From Dipteronia dyeriana (lineage: Eukaryota > Streptophyta > Magnoliopsida > Sapindales > Sapindaceae): a DNA stretch of 64,000 bases. The stretch covers positions 90,107,052 through 90,171,051 of the forward strand of contig CM065297.1 in the NCBI GenBank assembly GCA_032871835.1, written 5' to 3'. Numbering within the stretch: the stretch's first letter is position 1; each line of letters starts with the position of its first letter. The notes under the pieces are model-generated. The model saw only the letters and a list, made by a program, of their open reading frames with translations. It was not told where the DNA came from and made no database searches. Both the position numbers and the translations under genes were made by a program. Shown here in pieces: positions 1 through 10,094 of the stretch.

Positions 1-300
1 GTGCGCTACTTGACCAGCGTACCTCACCAGCGCACTATTCCAGTGGATTGTCCCATGTGTTGGGCCACTGAGTTGCGTTGCTGCACCTGCACAAAGATGC
101 ACAAATGGGTAGTGCACTGGTGGTGCGCTACTCGACTAGCGCAGCCTCACCAGCACAACATTCCAGTGGATCGTCGCATGTGTTGTGCCACTGAGCTGTG
201 CCAGTCGTCCAGCACCTATTGTAAAATTAGATTGTGCGCTGGTGGTGCGCTACTCTACCAATGCACGTCACCAGTGCACATAGAGGAAACTGGAACATTT
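1..300 (+). repeat. Hairpin-repeat cassette in LTR U3
   Basis: Several degenerate copies of a motif GTGCGCT-N8-AGCGCAC (7-bp inverted arms) occur, for example from positions 1, 122 and 245, separated by CAACATTCCAGTGGATCGT-like spacers. The block ends shortly before the TATA box. The same cassette recurs at 19258-19441, 23952-24052, 28968-29122 and inverted at 30958-31256. Confidence 0.7.
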
Positions 301-331
301 TTTCCAAAACGACATCACTTTGTTTGGATCT

Positions 332-344
332 CATATATATATAA
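332..344 (+). promoter_or_regulatory. Putative TATA box of the LTR promoter
   Basis: CATATATATATAA lies about 40 bp after the hairpin cassette and after the AAAACGACATCA stretch shared by the other LTR copies. The position fits a U3 core promoter. Confidence 0.5.
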
Positions 345-1235
345 CTCTTTGGTTTAAGGTCGTGGATGAGTTCAGAATATCATATATTTTCCTTAGAACA
401 CATTTCAAAAGGAAAACTCTTCCAAGAACTCATTTTTAATCACTCAAAACATTCCTATGTGCATAAAACTTCATCTTGCATCATCTAAGTTCATTTAGAG
501 TGCATCAATGGATAGGGTTGCTTCATCACATCTTGTTTGGTAAGTTCTTCACTATCTTTTTACAAGTTAAGTGTTTTACTTGCTAAGCCATCTCTTTAAT
601 TATTTGTATGCTCTTAGAACATATTCTAGATACAAATTAGAGATTGTTGTGATGACATGATTGAGTGTTGTATTGTGATAGTTTCATAGGATTGTTTGAT
701 CTCCATTTAGCTAAGCTTTTTGAACATGTCATTTAGCTCTTGATATCTAGGATTGCATTAATTGGCATCTCATTATTTCTAGATAAGCATTTAGAGTTTC
801 CTAGCCTTGTTTGTTCATTGAATATCATCATATATTCGCATAGGATATTTTATCTCTTCATTGAGATGTTAGACTTGTGTTGCTTTCGGGAGTAGGTAGC
901 TTAAATCGCAAGCAAGATGGACTAGGTTCACTCATACCGGGATTAGGTAGTGGTGGTGAATTTAAACCGGGATTAGGTTGTAATTCTCTTGCCATTAGTG
1001 GATTCGAGGTTTCAGTGTGGCGCACTCATCAACGTGTGGTTTTTCCCATTTGGAGGGTTTCCACGTATATCTCAAGTGTCTTTAATATTTCTGCAATCTT
1101 TACACTTGTGATTTTGTTGTAATTAGCTAGGGGCATTTTCGTAAACTTGACCTTTAACGAAAATTGGGTAAATTTGTTTAAAATCTATTCATCCCCCTAT
1201 AGATTAATATTATACACACCATAATATTTGTTTCA

Positions 1236-1572
1236 GTCTTCTTGTAATTTCTAAGTCTTCCAATCTCATTAGGTAGCTTTGATTCATCTCATGAATCCTT
1301 ATTCGCGATTTTTTCAGGTCTTGAATATAGGTTACAATATTTTTATATTTACAATACAATAACAGTAAAAAAAATATATATATATTATACAACGCATGAA
1401 CCCTAAATCCACTGTACCATATAATTAACGATCAATCATGATTTTATAAATTAACAAATTTAATATACATAAAAAAACAACATGCAGTCAATTTAAACAA
1501 TGCCTACACAATCATACATACATGAGCATCGAAAATAATTTTCTGTTCTGAAAAATTGGCTATGATACCAAT
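1236..1572 (-). mobile_element. Copia C 5' leader with primer-binding site
   Basis: Read on the minus strand, the LTR terminus at 1573 is followed at once by ATTGGTATCATAGC (1559-1572). This is the initiator-Met tRNA primer site usual in copia elements (two differences from TGGTATCAGAGC-type sites). The rest is AT-rich leader. A short minus-strand reading frame (1210-1392) runs across the inserted LTR boundary and is not credible as a gene. Confidence 0.65.
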
Positions 1573-2038
1573 TGTTGGAACCCTGTTCACTGGTAACGCA
1601 GCGGAAATCGGTTTTAATTTTTTTAATAAAGATCCTAAACGATCTGGAACCAGTGAACTTGAGATTATAATTTTTTAGGAACTAATACATATAAAATTAT
1701 TACAATAATAAAATATACGTATATACAGGAAATTGAAATCAATATAAATAGAAGAATAAAATAAAACCATACTAACATTTGGAGGCTCCTTCACTTTTTG
1801 ATATGCTCCTGGTTTGTACTACTGATCTTCCTAGCTATTCCCATGACTGGTAACTGTGTATGGACGCGTCATGTACTCAGGAACATAAGAGGATATTGAA
1901 GAGAGAATAAGAAGAAACTTTTTCTTCTTTGTTTACTGTGCAACACTTGAACAAAAAATATGCACACCTATAACCAAAATGATTTGCTTTCTTTTCTCTC
2001 TTTTTAACTCATGCACACACCTTTTCAAAAAAGTCAAG
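1573..2038 (-). mobile_element. Copia C 5' LTR, piece 1 of 3
   Basis: Begins TGTTGGAACCC directly beside the primer site. Its partner terminus, CTCCAACA, is at 35303. The LTR is broken near 2039 by the gypsy element and resumes at 8329 and again at 33881. The three pieces sum to about 1.93 kb, a reasonable copia LTR length. Confidence 0.65.
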
Positions 2039-3544
2039 TGAACTCTATACATGTTTTTGGTCCCCATTTCCTATTATCTGTGCTTTGTTCTTAGGTGAAG
2101 TTAGGTATTTTATGTGTTTGTTGAGCATGTGTAGGTCACATTCATTCAAGAGGTGTTGAATGTTATTTTAGAGAAAAAGAGTAAAAAGTTGAATTTCAAC
2201 CAATGCAGAACAGTCATATTGCGAGGAATATATCTCTTAGCTAAAATTGAATTGCGCGTCCTACTACATATGGATAAAAAACCCCAGAGGTCTAGTTTCC
2301 GCTGCACTTTTCGGATCGTAATTATGATATTCCTAGAAGAAGTTATACCCATTTTAACACCCGATGGTTAGATAAGTCATAATTCCGTGAATAATGACGG
2401 GATTTATTTTGCAAGTTGTCGGAACGGGAAATATTTTATTCTTGGAATTGTTTGGGAGTCTTGTGCAAACAAGTTGACACCTAATCCTAATCTTCCTTCA
2501 ATAAGTAGTATTGTTATTGGATTAGGAAAGAAATCAGTTCCCAAAAAGGTAGAGTTCTATATTGTAATTGATTTCCTTGTTGTTTAAGGATATGGCTTAA
2601 CATCTACACCTATTTAAACCCCATGTGAACCCTAATTTCGAGATTTACAAGTCAATGGAGGTCATAAGCCATCAAGGGGGCCGTCCCCCACCACTCAATC
2701 ACCATACACCTTATATTCATCTTTACACATCGAATATTCAAAGACGAAGAAGAATTCATTGAAGGTTTTATCTTTTATTTCTCTTTTTTTTTTCATCATG
2801 TGTAACTAACTCATATTAGGGAATCAATGTGAACCTATATGAATGCTCTTTATTAGAATTAACGATATTTTTATTAATTCGAGTTTTGATTTATTCAATT
2901 CATCCTATGTCTTAATTCTTTTATTTTGTTTAAGCATGATCATACATTTGCATGAATTTAGGGTTTTAATAATTTAATGATTGAGGTTGGAGTATTGATC
3001 TATACGTAATCTTAATTAATATTCAATTGAATGGATACAACTTATCTTAGCATTGATCTATGCAAGTAGGTTTTGGTTCATTGTTCTTGCACTTAATAGG
3101 TTCTCGATTGTAGTTTGCGCCATTGATCTATGGGTAAATTGTAATTGAGAACACTTGATTCATCCCAGGATCATACGGTAACAATCATACTTAAGATAAG
3201 AACGAACCCTTAACTTGATTAATATTCTGTTATCAAAGTCAATTCGAAACATTGAGTAAACATAGTTGGGGAGCATTGATGACCTAATTCTTCCATCTCT
3301 TGATCACAACACCAATTCTTTGTTAAATTGCTTTCATAGGATAATTTAGTTTTAATTCAATCTTCAAACAATCTCTTCACTACAAATCTCTCGGTTACTT
3401 TTGATTTAATTAGAATTAGAATTAGTTATAATCAATAAATCACTTTTCCTCGTGGGAACGATCCTTACTTGCCGATGTGCTTATCTTAACAATTCTTACA
3501 GTTGTGAGTACTGTTTTTATGAACACGATTTTACAATCAAATCA
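2039..3544 (+). repeat. 5' LTR of the gypsy element
   Basis: Direct repeat partner of 6785-8328, ending ...ACAATCAAATCA just before the primer site. Its ORFs (for example 2153-2371) have counterparts in the 3' LTR but resemble no protein and differ by stops. Confidence 0.85.
2611..2618 (+). promoter_or_regulatory. TATA box of gypsy LTR
   Basis: TATTTAAA in the context ACACCTATTTAAACCCC. The same site appears in the 3' LTR at about 7366-7373 as TTATTTAAACCCC. Confidence 0.55.
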
Positions 3545-3550
3545 AGTTTT

Positions 3551-3568
3551 TAGCATCGTTGTCGGGGA
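3551..3568 (+). other. Gypsy primer-binding site (tRNA-Asp type)
   Basis: TAGCATCGTTGTCGGGGA differs from the usual TGGCGCCGTTGTCGGGGA at three positions, all G-to-A or C-to-T. It lies 6 bp after the LTR terminus. Confidence 0.8.
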
Positions 3569-3680
3569 TTAGTTGAATTCATTGGTTAATTCTATTTTTA
3601 GTTTTAGTTTAATAATTTTTTTTTGTTTAGATTTTGTTTTCTTTTTATTTTATTTTTTCTTTTCTTTCTTTTCAAGAACA

Positions 3681-4079
3681 ATGGACTTCTACAAGCAACA
3701 CACATATGCTGATGTTCAGAATGGGAAGCTAACAATGACTGTGCAAGAAGAATTGTCAAGTAGGGAACTTGATGAGCTACTAAATTGGGTCAAAGATGTC
3801 TTTGAGGATGATAAAGAAGTTCAACAAGATGATGAGGTAGAAGAAGAGTTCAAAATTGAAGAGTTAGGTGAGGTAATTGAAGATGAGATCAGTAGATCTT
3901 TAATTCCATCTACAAGCTCTCCCCCTGCATTAGAGCTCAAACAACTTCCTTCTAGCCTCAAATATGCCATTCTAGAGGAGAATGAGACACTCCCGGTGAT
4001 TATAGCTTCTGACATGGATAAAGAAAACATGAAGGAATTGGATGATGTCCCTTTTGAGGCACCGCTTCTATATAAGTAA
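3681..4079 (+). pseudogene. Residual gypsy pol fragment (protease-RT linker)
   Basis: A frame open from 3573; the better start is the ATG at 3681 (MDFYKQHTYADVQ), because the upstream part is a phenylalanine-rich translation of T-runs. After an acidic middle (residues about 50-75, DDEVEEEF) it contains LELKQLPSSLKYAILEE followed by ETLPVII. This is the conserved segment that in gypsy polyproteins joins the aspartic protease to reverse transcriptase. The frame then stops at 4079, where RT would begin. No catalytic domain is present. It is either a deletion relic or a small protein kept by a non-autonomous family; the sequence alone cannot decide. Confidence 0.7.
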
Positions 4080-6765
4080 CTCAAGCCTAATGTCCCTTCC
4101 ATTACTTTTTCGAGAAGCCTACACATCATCAAATGGAATAAGTGGTTTTCTAAACTTATTTCACCATACTTTATATTGAACATTTACTTGCCTTTACTTA
4201 TTATGTGTAGGAACATGCCGACACATAATTTTTTTTTCCAAGACTTGATCACACTTAAATGTAAATTTGAGACATTGGAATTTGGTTGAGTTTTCCAAGC
4301 ACCCGTCTTACCGAGACGTTAAATTTTGCGTTTGGTGGGAGGCAACCCACCTAGGTAATTTTTTTTTCTGTTTCTATTTTAGTTTTTAGTTTTTAGTTTT
4401 TGTGTTTCGAGTTCTTGCCTTCCATACTATTTCTTTATTCGTTGTCCATGCTTATAATGTCATATAAACATTGAGGACAATGTTTAGAATAGGGTTTTTT
4501 TAGGGGGGGGGGGGTGAATTCGTGTTTATTTATTTATTCGAGCCATTTGTTAAAATCTACGAAAAAGTGTCTTGTTTTGAATTTTTTTGAGTTAAACGTT
4601 TTGTTAAAACTGTATTCATTGGTGAGGAAATAATTTTTTTTGTCCATGAATTGTTCTTTGTTTTTTCGATACAAATGTAATGGTATAAAGAACGTAAAAT
4701 TCTGGACAGTGGTTTGAAAGCTATGATTATTTATTCGACCAAATGTCGTGGGTGATGCTCTGTTTTTGAAAGTCTGGACGTGGATGATTTTCAACATCTG
4801 TTTTCTCATTTTTCGGATTCGAATGTTGAAATTTTTTCTAAATGAAAAGTGGGAGTTTGCATGTCTATTTTCTTTTGTTAAAATTTCATTATCTTTTGTT
4901 GAATCATTTGAGAGATATACATTAAATAACAGACGTAGGTCGTTTTAGAAAGTCACCAGTTTTTAGAATTTTATCCTCTATTTTTCGATACTTCTTTTGT
5001 GTGTTTTAAGAGCCGTAATATATGCTTTAATCACTGAGTTTAGACTAACGTCTTGCCACTTAGAGTAATGCATTTTTTTTTCAAAATGTTGACATGCTCT
5101 TGATATGATGGTGGATAGGATGCTTAGTTGGATTACCATGATTAATAATGGAGACTACCCTCGTGAGTTCACTAAACAAAAAAGCGTACATAAATATCAT
5201 TATAGAGGATTATTTTGTTTCCACTCCTAAACACTCATTAGGTTCTTAGCATTAGAAATTGATCTCAATGGGTTATGCATTGGATATTAAAGAACATTCA
5301 TCATAAAAAGATATCACATGTGGACTTTGCTCTTGTTTTGGTTGAACCATTAGAAGTGATATAGGCAATGTGTGCTTTAACTCACTTAAAAGGCCCTTAA
5401 ATATTTCCTACCTTTATGTGTGTGTTCCATAGCCAATTTTGAAGCCAAATACTATAAGCCTTTTTCTTTCATCACCCGCATTAACTTAACCCCAATAAGC
5501 CATATATTAGCCATACCTTATAGCTTGGGATCATATTGAGGTGATGAAGATAATTGAAGAGAGTTTGAAATGGGTGATTTGTGATGTGCATATACCAAGA
5601 CAAAGCTAGAAGATGAAATGCAAAGAAGGAGCCATATATTAGCCATACCTTATAGCTTGGGATCATATTAAGGTGATGAAGATAATTTAAGAGAGTTCGA
5701 AATGGGTGATTTGTGATGTGCATGTACCAAGACAAAGCTAGAAGATGAAATGCAAAGAAAGTGTTGGAAGAATTATGTAATTGATGTACAAATTTTCATC
5801 TAAAAAGAAGAGGTTAAAAAAAGTTAAAAAAAGGGGGTTGAAAAAAAAGAAGAAAGATAATTGAATGAGATGATGAATCAAATGTAAGTGAAAGGGATAG
5901 AGCTTTATTATGAAAGTGATGAGAAATCAAAATCAACTCAAGAAGAAGAATGAATGAAAATTGTTCAAGAAGTCTGGATGCAAGTGGAATGAAGAATTTG
6001 AAAAAATTCAGCTGAGTATGAAGATTACCGAAGAATTTCTCGATATGATCCTAGGTTTGTTTGCTATCCTTTTCCCGTTCTTTCTTAACCTTCACCCAAG
6101 GGCTCTGTTACAACCAAATAAAAGACCTAATTGATCTTTTGGGGATGCTAGTTCGAGTGTAGAGGTAAACGTGTGCTTTATCTTGTTCTTAATGTCTGAT
6201 TCCGTTCATGGGATCCTTTGTATAAAATCAAGTGTTCATCCTATAATATATTCATATGCGATTATATCTTGAAATTTCTTGTGTATAAACTCCATTCGCA
6301 TATGCTTGATGAGTGTATCTGCCTAGGTTCTGTGAGAAATTATGAGTGACATCTTGTGAGAATTAGAGTCGAGGTGAATTATATCTATGGTGTTGGACGA
6401 TGAGTTTTTGAAGCTAGAGTGTCTTGAGTAGGAGCTTTTCATAAAAACCAAGTAGTGCATTCAAACTTGTGACACAATTTTAGTCTTTATTTAGTGGCTC
6501 TAGTATGTATTGGCTTTGAATGGAACATTTGAGTTTGCATCTTAAATATTTTTTTTTTTAGAAATATGTTTGTGGGTTGCATAGCTGTAAACTATCAGGA
6601 GACAAAACTCCTCCTACTAGGAACACCTAGAGGTTTAAAGTCTTGCAGCATATGCTAAATGTTATCGTGTTCCCTATGAAAGTGACTTAGAGTTTATTTT
6701 ATTTTTAGATTTTTGTTTTTTTTTAGTTTTTATTTTTATTCTAGTTTTGCTCGAGGACTAGCAAA
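4080..6765 (+). other. Non-coding interior of the gypsy element
   Basis: No protein-like frame. At 4334-4351 is GGTGGGAGGCAACCCACC, a 6-bp-arm hairpin of a kind found after pol in related plant gypsy elements. A G-run (about 4506-4514) resembles an internal polypurine tract. A 132-bp tandem duplication lies at 5499-5761. Confidence 0.6.
5499..5761 (+). repeat. 132-bp tandem duplication
   Basis: Two adjacent units (5499-5630 and 5631-5761) both begin GCCATATATTAGCC and end AAATGCAAAGAA, with only a few differences. They lie in the gypsy interior. Confidence 0.9.
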
Positions 6766-6784
6766 AGATAGGTTTGGGGGTATT
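6766..6784 (+). other. Gypsy polypurine tract
   Basis: AAGATAGGTTTGGGGGTATT immediately precedes the TGATCGG start of the 3' LTR, the expected place for plus-strand priming. Confidence 0.65.
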
Positions 6785-8328
6785 TGATCGGTCTATTTCT
6801 ATACATGTTTTAGGTCCCCATTTTCTATTATTTGTGCTTTGTTCTTGGGTGAAATTAGGTATTTTATGTGTTTGTTGAGTATGTGTAAGTCACATTCCAT
6901 TCAAGAGGTGTTGAATGTTATTTTGGAGAAAAAGAGCAAAAAGTTGAATTTCAGCCAATGCAGAACAGTAATATTGCGGGGAATATATCTCTTAGCTCAG
7001 ATCGAATTGTGTGTCCTACTACCTATGGGTAGAAATCCCCAGAGATCTAGTTTCCGACACACTTTTCGAATCGTAATTTAGATATTCCTAGAAGAAGTTA
7101 TACCTATTTTAATACCCGATGATCGGATTAGTCTTAATTCTGTGAATAATGATGGGATTTATTTTACAAGTTGTCGGAACAGGAAATATTTCCTTCTTGG
7201 AATTGTTTGGGAGTCTTGTGCAAAAAATTTGACACCTAATCCTAATCTTCCTTCAATAATTAGTCTTTTTATTGGATTAGGAAAGAAATAAAATCCCAAA
7301 AAGGTAGAGTTCTATATTGGAATTGATTTCTTTGTTGTTTAAAGACATGGCTTAGCATCTACACTTATTTAAACCCCACGTGAACCCTAATTTCGAGATA
7401 TACAAGTCAAGGGAGGTCCTAAGCCATCTATGGGTCTGTCCCCCACCACTCCATCACCATACACCTTCCATTCATCTTTACACATCGAATATTCAAAGAC
7501 GAAGAAGAATTCATCATTGAAGACTTGAAGAACTCATTGAAGGTCAATATGGGTTTTATCTTTTCTTTCTCTTCTCTTTTTTTAATCATGTGTAACTGAC
7601 TCAAGTTAGGGAATCAATGTGAACCTCTATGAATGCTATTTATTAGAATTGACGATATTTTCATTAATTCAAGTTTTAATAATTCATCATATGTCTTAAT
7701 TCTTTATTTTTGTGAATGCATGATCGTATGTTGGCATGAATTTAGGGTTTTGATAATTTAATGATTGAGGTTGGAGTATTGATCTATACGTAATCTTAAT
7801 TAATATTCAATTGAATGGATAAAACTGATCTTAGCATTGATCTATGCAAGTAGGTTTTGGTTCATTGTTCTTGCACTTAATAGGTTCTCGGTTGTAGTTT
7901 GCGCCATTGATCTATGGGTAAATTGTAATTGAGAACACTTGATTCATCCCAGAATCATATGGTAACAATCATACTTAATATAAGAACAAACCGTTAACTT
8001 GATTAATATTCTGTAATCAAAGTCAATTCGAAACATTGAGTAAAAATAGTTGGGGAGCATTGATGACCTAATTCTTCCATCTCTTGATCACAACACCAAT
8101 TCTTTGTTAAATTGCTTTCATAGGATAATTTAGTTTTAATTCAATCTTTAAACAACCTCTTCACAACAAATCTCTCGGTTACTTTTGATTTAATTTGAAT
8201 TAGAATTAGTTATAATCAGTAAATCACTTTTCTTTGTGGGAACGATCTTTACATACCGATGTGCTTATCTTCACGATTCGTGCACTTGCGAGTATTATTT
8301 TTATGAACACGATTTTACAATCAAATCA
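6785..8328 (+). repeat. 3' LTR of the gypsy element
   Basis: Partner of 2039-3544. It starts TGATCGGTC and ends ACAATCAAATCA at 8328. The sequence after it (GATATCC...) differs from that after the 5' LTR, which fixes the boundary. Confidence 0.85.
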
Positions 8329-8373
8329 GATATCCTTTTTTTTTTGTATCATTTAAAAAACGATATCCACTTT
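8329..8373 (-). mobile_element. Copia C LTR, piece 2 (45-bp island)
   Basis: A short island left between the end of the gypsy element and the start of the SIRE-type solo LTR. It is assigned to the copia C LTR by position only. Confidence 0.45.
8369..8373. repeat. Target-site duplication ACTTT (left copy)
   Basis: ACTTT here and at 33876-33880 bracket the split solo LTR 8374...33875, whose ends are TG and CA. The perfect match across 25 kb supports the nesting model. Confidence 0.8.
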
Positions 8374-10094
8374 TGAAACAAATATTATGGTGTGTTTAAT
8401 ATTAATCTAGGGGGTGGGGTGAATAGATTTTAATCAATTTTTGCCCAATTTTTGTTAATGGTCAATTAAACGAAAATACTCATAACTAGTCACAAAAATA
8501 TCACAAGTGTAATAAGTGCCGAAATAATTTAAACACTTGAGATATACGTGGAAACCCTCCAAATACAAAAAACCACGGGCTGTTAAGTGCGCCACACTCG
8601 AACAACGAATCCACTGATGATAGAGGAGTTACAACCTACTCCCGGTATATAACCCACTACCACTAGCTAATCGCGGTATTAAGTGGACCTAGTTCAATTT
8701 GCTTACGCTTGAAGCAACCTACCCCTGGATGCAACACAAGAATTACTTTTGTTCAATGAAGAGATAAACACCCTATGTGAATATATGATGATTTTCAAAC
8801 AACAAACAAGGCTAGGGGTACCTTATATGCTTATCTAGGATTATGAGATGACAATAAATGCAATTCTAGATATCAAGAGCTAAATGACATGTTATAAAGA
8901 TTAGCTAACATAGATCAAGCAATCCTATAAAGCTGTCATCGAAGCCATATCAACACATGTTGTCGTTAAGCATGTCACTGACTATAATGCAATTACAAAA
9001 TGCAATCAGTGAGTCATAATCAATAATGTCTAAATGCAATCAGTGAGTCCTAGTCAATAATGTCTAAATGCAAAGCATAGAGACTCAACTAGATATAGAT
9101 ATGCAATTAAATATCCTAGTTGTCAAGCAAAGCCATTTCAACACAAGTTGTCAATAAACATGGCGTGGTCAACAAATGCAATTAACAAGTGCAAATAATA
9201 TGACCTAATTAGCTAGAGGGCAATAATGTCCTAAATGCTAGCTATCAACAAACAAACCCAATAATGTTATCAAGGCTCATAAATATATGCAATAAACTAG
9301 AGTTTAGGTATTTAATCATGCAATAAACACCTAATACAGAGTAAGAAGAACAATAAAAGATGTTCAATGATGTTCTTACTTGCCTAGTCATGAAACCAAG
9401 AACACCCATGCTCATATGATGAAGAATGATGCAAGATGGGGATAGTTTTTGGGTTTGGAGAGTTAAAAAAGCAAGCTTGGTGCTTTCTATCTGAAAGGGA
9501 ACTCTTTCTCTCACTATGATCTGGAAATTTGGAGTTCTAGGTCTAGATGAGCGAGAAGATAACATATATGTAGGCACAAGCAAAACGGCATCGTTTTGAT
9601 AAAAAACTGCCCAGATTCGCGTAGTGTGCGGGTCTAGACCCGCGTAGTGACTAGCACATACCTGCATAGTAACTACGCAAGTGTCCATGTAAAGTGGCTA
9701 AAAAAACACTCATAAAGTCATTGCGCAGGTGCATGCACGGGTTCAACCTGTGCATAACCCGCGCATTGGAAATTCTACATGTCAGCCCCATTTTCAAGAG
9801 GCTAAAAACATGACCAAACGACATCCAAAACTTTTGTATAATATACCGTTAGAAAGGTATGGAGATCTACTTTCTAATCCAATTAACAAAACATGATTTG
9901 GATAACTGTTGAAAACATTCTGGTCAAATGAGTGACCAAAGGTCAGATTTGGACAAGAACAAGAGTGCCCAAACTCATGGAAACAACCATGTGACCGAAG
10001 ACCAAAACCAAGAGAAGAATGAGACCTTCTCAAATGGTCACTCAATACGCTAAGTTAAGCACACCACCGTACAAGTGCGAACAACACAAAAAAA
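8374..10094 (-). mobile_element. SIRE-type solo LTR, left part
   Basis: Begins TGAAACAAATATTATGG, the inverted form of the LTR terminus at 1235. It then carries the inverted CCACCCC/GAATAGATT block, the GTGGAAACC block and a GC-rich palindrome-bearing cassette (about 9610-9780, with GGGTCTAGACCC). It is interrupted at 10095 by copia A and resumes at 33501; total about 2.1 kb. It has no interior, so it is a solo LTR formed by LTR-LTR recombination. Confidence 0.85.
9001..9068. repeat. 34-bp tandem duplication
   Basis: Two units (9001-9034, 9035-9068) starting TGCAATCAGTGAGTC, inside the solo LTR. Confidence 0.85.

Larger units (their letters stand above)
1..1235 (+). mobile_element. SIRE/Maximus-type copia LTR, 5' end outside window
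   Basis: The right end reads as the 3' terminus of a SIRE-type LTR: a TTCATCCCCCTATAG block near 1188-1203 and the terminus TTTGTTTCA at 1235. The same terminus occurs inverted at 8374 and 29989. What follows is not a primer site, so this is a solo LTR or a 3' LTR rather than a 5' LTR. Inside are a GC-rich hairpin cassette (1-300), a TATA box, and the block around 1010-1080 (GTGGCGCACTC, then CCCATTTGGAGGGTTTCCAC) shared with every SIRE-type LTR in this window. The right flank GTCTT (1236-1240) would be half of a target duplication whose partner lies outside. It is inserted in the leader of copia C. Confidence 0.8.
2039..8328 (+). mobile_element. Non-autonomous Ty3/gypsy element (LARD-like)
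   Basis: Two direct repeats of about 1.5 kb (2039-3544 and 6785-8328), close to nine-tenths identical by eye, flank a 3.2-kb interior. A tRNA-Asp-type primer site follows the left LTR and a G-rich polypurine tract precedes the right one. The interior has no reverse transcriptase, integrase or gag. The only credible coding relic is a 133-residue frame (3681-4079). The left LTR start is shorter than the right (TGATCGGTCTATTTC at 6785 is reduced), and no target duplication could be matched, so the left edge may be slightly eroded. Confidence 0.85.

Noticed and set aside
1..300. CRISPR-like regularity of the short palindromic repeats
   Set aside because: Repeats are degenerate, spacing is irregular, spacers are themselves repeated, and the block lies within a plant LTR.
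1..357. 118-codon frame at the window start
   Set aside because: It is a translation of the CG-rich hairpin cassette of the LTR; cysteine/threonine-rich and not conserved in the other cassette copies.
2153..7081. Homologous frames of about 70 codons in both gypsy LTRs (2153-2371 and 6839-7081)
   Set aside because: They match because the LTRs are duplicates; starts and stops differ and no protein pattern is visible.
2039..8333. Target duplication around the gypsy element
   Set aside because: TCAAG (2034-2038) and GATAT (8329-8333) do not match, and the left LTR start looks eroded, so no duplication is claimed.
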